From: Nitratireductor aestuarii
Lineage (GTDB): Bacteria > Pseudomonadota > Alphaproteobacteria > Rhizobiales > Rhizobiaceae
Assembly (NCBI RefSeq): GCF_014641695.1
Contig: NZ_BMIF01000002.1
Coordinates: 372,001-436,000, forward strand
Direction: 5' to 3'
Length of the DNA: 64,000 bases
Shown: one piece after another, positions 34,410 through 43,313 of the stretch
Layout: each line of letters begins with the position of its first letter
Numbering within the stretch: the first letter of the stretch is position 1
Translations under genes and position numbers: made by a program
Notes under the pieces: model-generated
Database searches by the model: none
The model's input: the letters and a program-made list of their open reading frames with translations, nothing else
Told to the model about the DNA's origin: nothing

Positions 34410-35099
34410 CTAGCCGAGAACCGGGAGCTCCACCACGTCGTAGCCGTGGGAGATGCGGCGGCCGAGAACCGGATCCTCGATCTCGAACTCGAAGCGGCTG
34501 GCCGGGCGGATACCGCCCTTTGCGGCGAGCGTGCCGCAGAACATGACGGAATTTTCCGGCAGGCCATCGGCGGAGTAGCCGGCCATCACGTCTTCAGGGG
34601 CCAGCATCGAGACGACGTTGCCTTCCTGATAGAGCACGCGTTCGCCGTTGATCACAGCCCAGGAGCGCAGGATCAGCTGATCCCAATGATCCTTGACGTC
34701 ATCGAAGGCCCAGAGCTCGGAAGCCATCGGCTTCTCGCACATCTGCTTCGACACGGTCACGTTGAAGGTTTCCGCCTTGCGGTCGGTGTGGTCGGAGCCA
34801 ACGCCGATGTAGGTCTTGCCGCCGGAGCGCACGATAGCGAACTCGACTTCACCGCTCGACTCGCCGCCGCTCACTTCGATCACAGAGCTGGTAGTCAGGC
34901 GGGCATTGGCAACGCGATAGTAGATCGGCGTCGATGCGGGGCGAGCAACGCCCAGCTCTTCGAGTTCACGAATGTGCTTTTCAAGTGCAACCGGATCACG
35001 TCCGGTCCAGCCGGCGATGATCGTGGTCTCGATCGTCACCGTTTGCGCAGCACTCTGCTGTCCCTGATGGATCGTAAACTCAATGTGGGCTTTGCTCAT
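34410..35099 (-). CDS. DUF2848-family protein
   Basis: This 229-residue protein matches my memory of the DUF2848 pattern: TIIAGWTGRDPVALEKHIRELEELGVARPASTPIYYRV, then VRSGGKTYIGVGSDHTDRKAET and LYQEGNVVSMLAPED. The family's biochemical role is unknown to me; the fold is probably related to fumarylacetoacetate-hydrolase-like proteins, which would suit hydrolysis or isomerisation of an oxo-acid. It is convergent with the amidase and divergent from the UbiD-type gene, sharing a control region with sites C and D. Confidence 0.75.
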   Translation of the reverse strand: MSKAHIEFTIHQGQQSAAQTVTIETTIIAGWTGRDPVALEKHIRELEELGVARPASTPIYYRVANARLTTSSVIEVSGGESSGEVEFAIVRSGGKTYIGVGSDHTDRKAETFNVTVSKQMCEKPMASELWAFDDVKDHWDQLILRSWAVINGERVLYQEGNVVSMLAPEDVMAGYSADGLPENSVMFCGTLAAKGGIRPASRFEFEIEDPVLGRRISHGYDVVELPVLG

Positions 35100-35235
35100 G
35101 GCGTTATATTATTCCTTCGTAGTAGGCGCGGCCGGGAGAAACGGCATGCGAATTCGATCCGAGACGCCTCTATTGGCGGCTGGGATGAAGTCGCAAATTG
35201 CCGGGTAGAGTAGCGCAATTTTCTGCCTGCACAAA

Positions 35236-35254
35236 TAGCTTTTTTACAAAGTAA
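35236..35254. promoter_or_regulatory. Shared catabolic operator, site C
   Basis: TAGCTTTTTTACAAAGTAA matches site B at 14 of 19 positions. It lies 137 nt upstream of the DUF2848 start. Confidence 0.55.
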
Positions 35255-35327
35255 ATAATGTTTGTCTGACCCTTGAAAGCACCGACGTTGTACGGTGCAA
35301 GGCGAGTCATCACAGGGGAGATTCTCC

Positions 35328-35356
35328 TTGACTGGCTTTGTAAAATAGCTAACTAT
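35328..35356 (+). promoter_or_regulatory. Sigma70-type promoter of the UbiD-type operon
   Basis: TTGACT (35328-35333), a 17-nt spacer and AACTAT (35351-35356) lie 65 nt before the start codon. Site D fills the spacer. Confidence 0.5.
35333..35351. promoter_or_regulatory. Shared catabolic operator, site D
   Basis: TGGCTTTGTAAAATAGCTA is the family motif in the opposite orientation, matching site B at 14 of 19. It occupies the spacer between the -35 and -10 elements of the decarboxylase promoter. Confidence 0.55.
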
Positions 35357-35421
35357 TTTAGCAATTGTGACGGAGCGCGACCTGCTGTATCGCGGGGAGC
35401 GAACGGATAAACGGTGGGGAC

Positions 35422-36813
35422 ATGACTCAGCAGATTTTGGATACGCGTTTTCGGTCGGCCTTGGGTCGTCTGTCAGAGGCCGGTCGGGTTCTGACCTACA
35501 ATGAGGCCGTTGATCCGCATCTGGAACTTGCCGCCTACATGAAGAAGCTCGACGGGGACAAGCTTCTGCACTTCCCCAATGTCAAGGGCTACTCGATGCC
35601 CGTTATCGGCAACCTGCTGAGCAGCAAGGATGATTGCGAGGCGGCGTTCGGCACCGATTTCAACGGCATTCGCGGACTGGTGGAGCGCGCAATCGGCAAT
35701 CCCATTCCGCCGCAGGTGGTTGAGGATGCTCCGGTCCACGAGGTCGTGCTGACCACGGGCTTCGACGTGCGCGAGCTGATCCCGGCGCTGTTCCATGCGC
35801 CAACCGATGCTGGCCGCTACATTACCGCAGGCATCGTTGTGGTGCGCGATCCGGTTACCGGTATCTACAACGCGTCCTACCACCGCCTGCAGCTGCTCGG
35901 GCCGGATCGGCTCGGCATCAAGCTCGACTTTGGCCGTCACCTGCGCCTTGCCTACGAGCGCGCCAAGGAACAGGGCCAGTCGCTAGAGGTCGCTGTCTGC
36001 CTCGGTGCTGATCTTGCCCTGCACTTCACCGCAGCCACGATGGGCTCTCAGATGCCGGAAGAGGCGGACGAGCTGGCAGTCGCCGGCGGTCTCTCCGGAC
36101 GCGCGCTGACGGTGACGCAGGCGAAGACGGTCGACCTTCTGGTGCCGTCGGAAGCCGAGATCATCCTCGAAGGCTTCATTTCCGCTGCTGATGAAGAGGT
36201 CGAGGGGCCGTTCGGTGAGTTTGTTGGTTTTGCAGCGCCCGCTGCAGCTGCGCCAATCCTCAAGATCTCCGCGATCACGCACCGCAAGAAGCCGATCTAT
36301 CACGCGATCAACGGCTATGGTCGCGAAACGATCATGCTGCGCAAGTATGTGCTGGAGGCGAGCCTACTCAAGGTTCTCCGCTCCGCTGTGCCGATCGTTG
36401 TGGATGCTGACATGACCGCAGGCGGCCTGCACCGTTTCCACGCCGTGGTTCAGGTGAAGAAGCAGTCGCGCCAGCACGACGGCCTGCAGCGCAATGCGAT
36501 CCTGGCTTCATTCGGCGCGCTCAAGGATCTCGATCTGGTCATCGTCGTGGATGACGACATCGATATCCGCGATCCGATGGATGTCGAGTACGCCATTGCA
36601 ACGCGCATGGAAGCTTCCAAGGACCTGATCAAGATCCCCGGTGCGCGCGGTCACGAATATGTCCGCGTCAGCGATGGCGGCATTCGCACCAAGCTTGGCA
36701 TCGATGCGACGGTTCCGTTTGAGGAGCGCGATCGGTTCAAACGCGTGAAGTTCCTCGACATCGACGTCGATCCGAAGAAGTTCACCAACACTCCTGTCGA
36801 TACAGCGTCCTGA
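35422..36813 (+). CDS. UbiD-family prenyl-FMN-dependent decarboxylase
   Basis: This 463-residue enzyme would decarboxylate an aromatic, heteroaromatic or alpha,beta-unsaturated acid without redox change. The catalytic arrangement of Fdc1/UbiD is intact by spacing: Asn150 and Arg155 in NASYHRLQLL, and Glu261 and Glu266 in EGPFGEFVGF, matching the Asn/Arg and Glu/Glu pairs of the family. GGTGGGG precedes ATG 35422. UbiX, which makes the prenyl-FMN cofactor, is encoded 6.5 kb downstream on the same strand, supporting a dedicated cofactor supply. Substrate unknown; pyrrole- or furan-carboxylates are precedents for the family. Confidence 0.92.
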   Translation: MTQQILDTRFRSALGRLSEAGRVLTYNEAVDPHLELAAYMKKLDGDKLLHFPNVKGYSMPVIGNLLSSKDDCEAAFGTDFNGIRGLVERAIGNPIPPQVVEDAPVHEVVLTTGFDVRELIPALFHAPTDAGRYITAGIVVVRDPVTGIYNASYHRLQLLGPDRLGIKLDFGRHLRLAYERAKEQGQSLEVAVCLGADLALHFTAATMGSQMPEEADELAVAGGLSGRALTVTQAKTVDLLVPSEAEIILEGFISAADEEVEGPFGEFVGFAAPAAAAPILKISAITHRKKPIYHAINGYGRETIMLRKYVLEASLLKVLRSAVPIVVDADMTAGGLHRFHAVVQVKKQSRQHDGLQRNAILASFGALKDLDLVIVVDDDIDIRDPMDVEYAIATRMEASKDLIKIPGARGHEYVRVSDGGIRTKLGIDATVPFEERDRFKRVKFLDIDVDPKKFTNTPVDTAS

Positions 36814-36867
36814 GGCGATGGGTCGATCAACAAAACCAATAATCAAGTACCTAACGAGGGGTCTAAA

Positions 36868-37818
36868 ATGAAGAAGATTACTGGAGCTATTCTGGCAGCA
36901 GCGATGTTGACGTCGGGCGCGGCATACGCGCAGGCCTGGCCGGCAAAGACGATCACGCTCGTCGTGCCCTATGCACCGGGCGGCTATACCGACTCCGTTG
37001 GCCGCATTACCGCTCAGTTCCTGGAGAAGGAACTCGGCCAGACCGTTGTCGTAGAGAACAAGGCCGGTGCCGGCGGCATCGTCGGATCCGACTACGTGGC
37101 GAAGTCCGCGGCTGATGGATACACGCTCTGCATGTGCAGCGTAGGCGCGATTTCCGTTGCGCCGGTTGCCCAGAAGGTCGAGTACGACCCGCTCACCTCG
37201 TTCACCCCGATCAGCATCGTCAGCGAAATCCCGCAGACCGTGATCGTGAACCCGAACGTGCCGGTCAACACCATTGAAGAGTTCGTTGCCTATGCCAAGG
37301 AGCATCCGGGCGAGCTCGACTACGGCTCGAGCGGTGCGGGCGGCCTGATGCACTTCGCCGTGCAGCTGTTCGCCTCCAAGACTGGCACGGATCTGGTTCA
37401 CATCCCGTTCGGCGGTGGTGCACCGGCAACGGCGGCAGTGGTTTCGGGCGAAGTGGACTTCACCTTCACCAACATGACCGACGCGCTGCCGCAGCTCGAA
37501 GCCAACACGGTCAAGGGTCTGGCTGTGACCTCGGAAGAGCGCAGCAAGTTCCTGCCTGACCTGCCGACCATCAACGAGACCGTTGTTCCGGGCTTCTCGG
37601 CTGTGTCCTGGAACGGTGTAATGGCGCCTGCCGGCCTTCCGCAGGAAGCTGTGGCTCGCCTCTCCGATGCGCTGAAGAAGATGGCTGCAGACGAAGGCGT
37701 CATCGAGGCCATGGGCCGCGTCGGTGCCTCCACCGTGTTCATCACGCCTGAGGAATACTCCAAGCGCCTCGCTGACGAGGTTGCCCAGTGGACCGCAACG
37801 CTTGAAGAGATCAAGTAA
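36868..37818 (+). CDS. TTT transporter substrate-binding protein (TctC family), second system
   Basis: This 316-residue periplasmic receptor has signal peptide MKKITGAILAAAMLTSGAAYAQA, then WPAKTITLVVPYAPGGYTDSVGR, VENKAGAGGIVGSDYVAKS and IPFGGGAPATAAVVSGEVDF. These are stronger TctC matches than the first system shows. Translation starts at ATG 36868 after CGAGGGG. The gene sits directly behind the decarboxylase, so its ligand is probably the carboxylic acid that the decarboxylase acts on. Confidence 0.94.
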   Translation: MKKITGAILAAAMLTSGAAYAQAWPAKTITLVVPYAPGGYTDSVGRITAQFLEKELGQTVVVENKAGAGGIVGSDYVAKSAADGYTLCMCSVGAISVAPVAQKVEYDPLTSFTPISIVSEIPQTVIVNPNVPVNTIEEFVAYAKEHPGELDYGSSGAGGLMHFAVQLFASKTGTDLVHIPFGGGAPATAAVVSGEVDFTFTNMTDALPQLEANTVKGLAVTSEERSKFLPDLPTINETVVPGFSAVSWNGVMAPAGLPQEAVARLSDALKKMAADEGVIEAMGRVGASTVFITPEEYSKRLADEVAQWTATLEEIK

Positions 37819-37855
37819 GTCCCGGCCATTTGCTGGTTGACTGATGCTTCGATTG

Positions 37856-37880
37856 TCCGCCGGGAGAAATACCCGGCGGA
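37856..37880. terminator. Hairpin between tctC- and tctB-like genes
   Basis: TCCGCCGGG (37856-37864) and CCCGGCGGA (37872-37880) pair perfectly around a 7-nt loop, 38 nt after the binding-protein stop. There is no T-run. It probably favours higher levels of the receptor mRNA than of the membrane-subunit mRNA. Confidence 0.65.
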
Positions 37881-38030
37881 TGTCGCCATTGCGATGCAAC
37901 AGCATGGTCAACTGGTAAACGCTTCACCCGGGCCGCCGCCCTGGGATTGAGTATTCCGTACCTGGAAGTCTTGCCGCCACGCGGAGTCAGTTCGCGGACC
38001 AAGCCGGCCAACAGGACTGTGAGGTTTTCC

Positions 38031-38480
38031 ATGAAGCAATTCACATTGCGTGGCAGCGCTGATCTCTATCTCGGGTTGCTGCTGCTCTTCATATCCGGTG
38101 TCATGTACTGGTACGTCTCTGATCTGGAGATCGGTACGGTGCGCCGGATGGGGACCGGTTTCTTCCCCCTCGTTCTTATCGTTATCCTTGCAGGCTTTGG
38201 GGTAATCCTCGCCGTCAGGGGCGTTCTGACCAAGTCAGTGCGTGTCGCTCCGATCACCCTGCGGCCGCTCCTCATCATCCTGGTCTCGTTCGTGGCCTTT
38301 GCGCTACTGGTCGATCGCGTCGGCCTCATCCTTGCGATTTTCGCGCAGGTCGCGGTGGCTCACTTCGCCTCGGATGAAACCAAACCAGCCCAGAGCCTCC
38401 TCTTCGGCATCGTGCTTGCCCTGCTCTCGTCCGGCGTCTTCGTCGGCCTGCTCAACATGCCCGTGGAGCTCCTCCCATGA
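38031..38480 (+). CDS. TTT transporter small membrane subunit (TctB family), second system
   Basis: This 149-residue protein has four predicted membrane helices (about residues 12-30, 43-62, 75-105 and 112-145) and the TctB-typical GSADLYLGLLLL and MGTGFFPLVLIVIL segments. ATG 38031 with GTGAGG upstream is chosen over the longer frame from 37947. Its last codons overlap the next gene by 4 nt (ATGA). Confidence 0.85.
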   Translation: MKQFTLRGSADLYLGLLLLFISGVMYWYVSDLEIGTVRRMGTGFFPLVLIVILAGFGVILAVRGVLTKSVRVAPITLRPLLIILVSFVAFALLVDRVGLILAIFAQVAVAHFASDETKPAQSLLFGIVLALLSSGVFVGLLNMPVELLP

Positions 38481-39979
38481 TGGAAACCCTCGGTCTTCTC
38501 GGCCACGGTCTGTTCGTGGTTCTCACGCCTGAGAACCTCCTCCTCTGCCTCCTCGGCGCAGTCTTCGGTACACTGATCGGTGTTCTCCCGGGTCTCGGGC
38601 CCGTCGCGACGATCTCGCTGCTGATGCCGATCACCTTCTCGCTCGACCCGATCGGCGCCATCATCATGCTTTCGGGCATCTACTATGGTGCGCAGTATGG
38701 CGGCTCGACGACGGCCATTCTCGTTAACATCCCCGGTGAATCGACTTCCGTCGTGACGGCGATCGACGGCTACAAGATGGCCCAGCAAGGCCGCGCCGGT
38801 GATGCGCTGGCGATCGCGGCTATCGGCTCGTTCATTGCCGGCTGCTTCGGCACGCTCATCATCGCGTTTGCCGGTCCGCCGTTGGCAAAAGTTGCCCAGC
38901 AGTTCACCTCACCCGAATATTTCTCGCTGATGGTGTTTGGTCTGGTCGCGGCCGTGGTGCTCGCCAATGGATCACTGATCAGCGCGCTTGCCATGATCTT
39001 CCTCGGGCTGCTGCTCGGCATGGTCGGCATGGACGTCAACACGGGTGCGGCCCGCATGACCTTCGGCCTGATCGAACTGTCGGACGGCATCAGCTTCGTT
39101 GCCATGGCGCTCGGCCTCTTCGGCGTGGCGGAAGTGATCTGCAACCTTGAGGATGCTGCAACGCGCGGACTGAACAGCTCCCGCATCGGCCGGATCTGGC
39201 CCACTCGCGACGTGCTGAAGAGCGCACGCGGAGCGATCGCACGCGGAACCTTGCTTGGAAGCCTGTTCGGAATCCTGCCGGGCGGCGGTGCGACCATGGC
39301 CTCGTTCTCGTCCTACGCTCTGGAAAAACGCGTCGCCAAGGATCGCTCGCGGTTCGGCCGGGGAGCGATCGAAGGCGTTGCTGGTCCTGAGGCTGCGAAC
39401 AATGCCGCCGCGCAGACGTCGTTCATTCCGCTGCTCACCATGGGCCTGCCCACCAGTGCGACCATGGCGCTGATGATCGGCGCGCTGACGCTCCACGGCA
39501 TTGCGCCCGGACCGAACGTCATCGTGCGCCAGCCGGACCTGTTCTGGGGCCTGATCGTCAGCATGTTCGTCGGCAACGTGATGCTGGTCATCATCAACCT
39601 GCCGATGATCGGCCTTTGGGTGAAGCTCTTGCAGATCCCCTACCGCCTGCTGTTCCTCTTCATCGTGGTGATCAGCGCAATCGGCGTCTACTCGGTCAAC
39701 AACTCGCCCTTCGACATCTACCTGATGATCGGCTTCGGCCTGCTCGGCTACCTGCTGAGGAAGTTCAACGCGGAGCCTGCGCCAATGCTGATGGGCTTCG
39801 TGCTCGGGCCGATGCTGGAAGAAAACTTCCGGCGCGCAATGCTTACCTCGCGCGGCGATCTGATGATCTTCGTTGAGCGGCCAATCAGCCTCGGGCTGCT
39901 GATTATCAGCGTGCTCCTGATCATCTCTATCGCTCTGCCTTCGGTGCGGGCGGGCCGAGAAGACGTGTTCCAGGAATAG
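38477..39979 (+). CDS. TTT transporter large permease subunit (TctA family), second system
   Basis: This 500-residue permease has about twelve helices and the paired TctA motifs: GTLIGVLPGLGPVATISLLMPITF in the first half and GSLFGILPGGGATMASFSSYALEKR in the second. GPEAANNAAAQTSFIPLLTMGLPTSATMALM follows. It couples with the two preceding products. A GC-rich hairpin closes the transporter genes. Confidence 0.95.
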   Translation: MMETLGLLGHGLFVVLTPENLLLCLLGAVFGTLIGVLPGLGPVATISLLMPITFSLDPIGAIIMLSGIYYGAQYGGSTTAILVNIPGESTSVVTAIDGYKMAQQGRAGDALAIAAIGSFIAGCFGTLIIAFAGPPLAKVAQQFTSPEYFSLMVFGLVAAVVLANGSLISALAMIFLGLLLGMVGMDVNTGAARMTFGLIELSDGISFVAMALGLFGVAEVICNLEDAATRGLNSSRIGRIWPTRDVLKSARGAIARGTLLGSLFGILPGGGATMASFSSYALEKRVAKDRSRFGRGAIEGVAGPEAANNAAAQTSFIPLLTMGLPTSATMALMIGALTLHGIAPGPNVIVRQPDLFWGLIVSMFVGNVMLVIINLPMIGLWVKLLQIPYRLLFLFIVVISAIGVYSVNNSPFDIYLMIGFGLLGYLLRKFNAEPAPMLMGFVLGPMLEENFRRAMLTSRGDLMIFVERPISLGLLIISVLLIISIALPSVRAGREDVFQE

Positions 39980-39987
39980 ACTTCGAG

Positions 39988-40008
39988 ACGGCGGCTTCTG
40001 GCCGCCGT
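39988..40008 (+). terminator. Hairpin after the second tctA-like gene
   Basis: ACGGCGGC (39988-39995) pairs with GCCGCCGT (40001-40008), followed by TTTG. A short T-run suggests partial termination before the dehydrogenase gene. Confidence 0.6.
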
Positions 40009-40036
40009 TTGCATATTCAGGTTTTGGGAGTGGTGG

Positions 40037-41503
40037 ATGAGTTCTGTTTCAAAAGTTGCCTGCTTCATCAACGGCGAAGAGCGCTTAGAGGATAACGTCT
40101 TCGAGAAGTTCAATCCGGCTACCGGAGAGGTGGCCGCGCTGGTGGTGGAATCGAGCCAGAGCCTCGTCGATGAAGCAGTGATGGCCGCGCGCGCAGCCCT
40201 GAAGGGGCCGTGGGGGAAGGCGACGCTGGAACACCGCGTGGATGCACTGCGCAGGCTGGCGGTGCTCATGCAATCGCGGTTCTCAGAGATTGTCGCCGAG
40301 GAAATCCTTGACACCGGCAAGCCAATCGCGGCCGTGGCGACGAACGAGATCAACCGCGCCATCGCCAATCTGAATTCCTTCGCGGACATCGCGCTTTCCG
40401 AACGGATTGAACCCTTCCGCACTGAAATGGCCAATGGGGCGAGCGCGATCAACGAGACCGTGCGCACACCTGTGGGTGTGATCGGCATTGTCGCGCCGTG
40501 GAACCTTCCGCTCTTGCTGCTAACCTTCAAGGTTGCGCCAGCACTTGCCTGCGGCAACACCATCGTTGTGAAGCCTTCCGAGCAGACGCCGCGCACGGCT
40601 GTTCTCCTGGCAAAGCTTGCGCTGGAAGCCGGCATTCCGGCTGGAGTGATCAACGTCGTTCACGGGCACGGTGCGAATGCTGCGGGCAGCTTCCTGACGG
40701 CTCATCCGGGTATCGATGCGATCTCCTTCACCGGCGAGACCAAGACGGGTGAAGCCATCATGCGCAGCGCCTCGGTCGGTCCCCGCGCGGTTTCGATGGA
40801 GCTTGGCGGCAAGAACCCCGCACTCATCTTCAGCGACTGCGATTTCGATGCGGCTGTCACCGGGACAGTGCGCTCCATGTTCGACAATGCCGGGCAGGTG
40901 TGCCTGACGACGGAGCGCCTCTACGTTCAGCGGCCGATTTTCGACCGGTTCGTGGAGGCCCTGGCCGAAAAGGCCCTCGCACTCAAGCCGGGTGATCCGA
41001 TGGATCCGAGCACAACCATGGGGCCTTCCATCAGCGCGGAACAGCAGGCCAAGGTGCTGGGCTTCTACGAGCGGACCGCCAGGGGAGGTGCGACCGTCAT
41101 CACCGGTGGCGGACGGTTCGAAATGCCGGCACCTTTCACCAATGGCTACTGGGTGCAGCCGACCATCTGGACCGGGCTTGGCGACGACGCGGAAATCTGC
41201 CGCAACGAGGTCTTCGGACCTTGCGCCCATGTCGCGGTGTTTGATGATGAGGACGAGGTGATCGAACGCGCCAACAATTCCGAATACGGCCTCGCTGCTA
41301 CAATCTGGACCAAGGATTCCGACAAGGCCTCCCGGGTTGCGCGCCAGCTGGAAAACGGCACGGTGTGGATCAACTGTTGGCGCGTGCGCGATGAACGGGC
41401 GGCGTTCGGCGGGTTCAAGAAGTCCGGCGTCGGACGGGAAGGCGGCAGCTGGTCGCTCAACTTCTACTCCCATCCAAAAACGATCTGTCGGCTGGATGGC
41501 TGA
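40037..41503 (+). CDS. Semialdehyde dehydrogenase of the 2-hydroxymuconate/2-aminomuconate (ALDH8) type
   Basis: This 488-residue aldehyde dehydrogenase has the base glutamate in SMELGGKNP and the nucleophile in FDNAGQVCLTTERLYV. Its C-terminus reads WINCWRVRDERAAFGGFKKSGVGREGG, closely matching the NCW-x-x-RD-x-R-x-x-FGG signature I associate with 2-hydroxymuconic and 2-aminomuconic semialdehyde dehydrogenases. Such enzymes act after ring opening, which supports aromatic or heteroaromatic catabolism, although no ring-cleavage dioxygenase of a known type was found here. GGGAG precedes ATG 40037. Confidence 0.82.
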   Translation: MSSVSKVACFINGEERLEDNVFEKFNPATGEVAALVVESSQSLVDEAVMAARAALKGPWGKATLEHRVDALRRLAVLMQSRFSEIVAEEILDTGKPIAAVATNEINRAIANLNSFADIALSERIEPFRTEMANGASAINETVRTPVGVIGIVAPWNLPLLLLTFKVAPALACGNTIVVKPSEQTPRTAVLLAKLALEAGIPAGVINVVHGHGANAAGSFLTAHPGIDAISFTGETKTGEAIMRSASVGPRAVSMELGGKNPALIFSDCDFDAAVTGTVRSMFDNAGQVCLTTERLYVQRPIFDRFVEALAEKALALKPGDPMDPSTTMGPSISAEQQAKVLGFYERTARGGATVITGGGRFEMPAPFTNGYWVQPTIWTGLGDDAEICRNEVFGPCAHVAVFDDEDEVIERANNSEYGLAATIWTKDSDKASRVARQLENGTVWINCWRVRDERAAFGGFKKSGVGREGGSWSLNFYSHPKTICRLDG

Positions 41504-41511
41504 GTTTGGCC

Positions 41512-41543
41512 AGACCGGTTTCGATTTTCTCCGATACCGGTCT
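41512..41543. terminator. Hairpin between dehydrogenase and ThDP-enzyme genes
   Basis: AGACCGGT (41512-41519) and ACCGGTCT (41536-41543) pair, with further pairing inward (TCG/CGA). There is no T-run; it could equally be an operator just upstream of the next gene. Confidence 0.5.
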
Positions 41544-41593
41544 AGGCTAGAACAATGCGAGTCCGGCGAGTGCAAAAATCAAGGGGGACAACA

Positions 41594-43243
41594 GTGTCAC
41601 AAGAAAAGCAGATGCGCAGCGGTGGTGAAATTCTTGTAGAGGCTCTCCGTATCCACGGCATCGATACCGTGTTCGGTGTGCCGGGCGAAAGCGCGCTTCC
41701 CTTCTTCGATGCCGTGGCAAACCCCGATGCCGGCGTTCGCTTCATCCAGTGCCGCCACGAGGCCAGTGCTTCCCACATGGCTGAAGCCGATGCGAAGCTG
41801 CGCGGTGCCCCCAGCGCCCTTATCGTGAGCCGTGGACCGGGCGCCATGCATGCGGCCATCGGCCTGCATACGGCGCGGCAGGACTCGACGCCGATGCTGA
41901 TGATCGTGGGTCAGGTGCCGACCACCGAGCGCGGACGCGAAGGCTTTCAGGAAGTCGACTATTCGCGGATGTTTGCCGACATGACCAAGTTCGTGGCCGA
42001 AGTTCATTCGCCCGAGCAGATCCCGGAATATGTTCATCGCGCGCTTCATTTCGCGACGCATGGACGACCGGGGCCGGTCGTTCTCGTGGTGCCGGAAGAC
42101 GTGCTCGAAACCATGAGCGATGTGGCGGATTTCCCGGCCTTCAAGCCGGCGCTGAGCAGCCCGTCCAGGTCTGACATTGCCGAGGTAGCCGAGCTTCTGC
42201 GCAAGGCCGAGCGTCCGCTGGTCATCGTGGGCGGCAGCGGCTGGACGCAAGAGGCTTCCGCGCAGGTGACGCGTTTTTGTGTGGCGAACAATCTGCCGGT
42301 GGTGGCAGGCTTCCGGTCGCAGGACATCGTCGACAACAGGCTGGATCAGTACATCGGCGACACGAGCCTTGGCGGCAGCATGGCGCTTGCCGAGCGCATC
42401 AAGCGGGCCGACGTGCTGCTGGTTATCGGTGACCGGTTGAGCGAGATCACCACGAAGGCCTACACGGCGCTCAACGTGCCGGTGCCGAACCAGACGCTGA
42501 TCCATGTCTTCCCTGGACCGGAGGACATTGGCAGCGTCTACAATCCGCATCTTCCAATCGTTTCCAACCCCACAAGATTTGTCGAAGCGCTGGCTGAGGT
42601 TGGCCGGCTCGACTCTTCAGCCTGGGATGCGTGGACGCGTGATGGCCGCCACGCCTACGAGGCCTTCCAGGCGACGCCGAACAAGGCCGTCGGCATCAAC
42701 AATGCCAATATCATCAAGCATCTGAGCCAGACGCTGCCGGAAGACGCCATCGTTACCAACGGCGCGGGCAACTACGCGATCTGGCTCCACCGCTTCTTCC
42801 GCTACAAGAAGTTCGGCACTCAGCTTGCGCCGAAGTCCGGTGCGATGGGCTATGGGCTGCCCGCGGGCATCGCCGCGAAGCTGCGCAATCCGGACAGGAC
42901 GGTGGTGACGCTTGCGGGCGATGGCTGCTTCATGATGGCTTCGCCGGATTTCGCGACGGCCGTGCAGCACAACCTCGGTCTGGTAGTCGTGGTGTTCAAC
43001 AACAACATCTACGGCTCGATCCGCATGCATCAGGAACGGCAGTTCCCCGGGCGTCCGAGCGGCACGTCGCTCACGAACCCCGACTTCGCGCAGCTTGCGA
43101 AAAGTTATGGCGTGTTCGGAACAGTGGTGGAGAGCGAGGACGAATTCCCGGCAGCGCTTGAGCAGGCTCTTGCATCCGGCGGGCCCGCCATCATAGAGGT
43201 TCGCACGTCCGAGCGGCAGCTGACGCCCGACTTCAGCATCTGA
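41594..43243 (+). CDS. Thiamine-diphosphate enzyme of the acetolactate synthase/2-oxo-acid decarboxylase type
   Basis: This 549-residue ThDP enzyme has the activating glutamate in QCRHEASASHMAEA, GPGAMHAAIG in the PYR domain, a central domain (about residues 190-330), and the cofactor motif GDGCFMMASPDFATAVQHN ending in FNNN. It is not biosynthetic IlvB by context. Decarboxylation or ligation of a 2-oxo acid in the pathway is likely. GTG 41594 with AAGGGGG upstream is chosen over the ATG at 41555, whose residues are not family-like. Confidence 0.85.
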   Translation: MSQEKQMRSGGEILVEALRIHGIDTVFGVPGESALPFFDAVANPDAGVRFIQCRHEASASHMAEADAKLRGAPSALIVSRGPGAMHAAIGLHTARQDSTPMLMIVGQVPTTERGREGFQEVDYSRMFADMTKFVAEVHSPEQIPEYVHRALHFATHGRPGPVVLVVPEDVLETMSDVADFPAFKPALSSPSRSDIAEVAELLRKAERPLVIVGGSGWTQEASAQVTRFCVANNLPVVAGFRSQDIVDNRLDQYIGDTSLGGSMALAERIKRADVLLVIGDRLSEITTKAYTALNVPVPNQTLIHVFPGPEDIGSVYNPHLPIVSNPTRFVEALAEVGRLDSSAWDAWTRDGRHAYEAFQATPNKAVGINNANIIKHLSQTLPEDAIVTNGAGNYAIWLHRFFRYKKFGTQLAPKSGAMGYGLPAGIAAKLRNPDRTVVTLAGDGCFMMASPDFATAVQHNLGLVVVVFNNNIYGSIRMHQERQFPGRPSGTSLTNPDFAQLAKSYGVFGTVVESEDEFPAALEQALASGGPAIIEVRTSERQLTPDFSI

Positions 43244-43313
43244 ACTTCCTGCAAAAAATCCGTTCGGGAATGCTGGCATGACCAGCCTTTCGGGCGTCGA
43301 AAAGAGAGTGACC

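Larger units (their letters stand above)
35100..35421. promoter_or_regulatory. Divergent control region between DUF2848 and UbiD-type genes
   Basis: This 322-bp A+T-rich region has no gene. It carries two copies of the shared dyad (35236-35254 and 35333-35351), which match each other at 16 of 19 positions in opposite orientation. Copy D lies inside the apparent promoter of the decarboxylase gene. Confidence 0.65.
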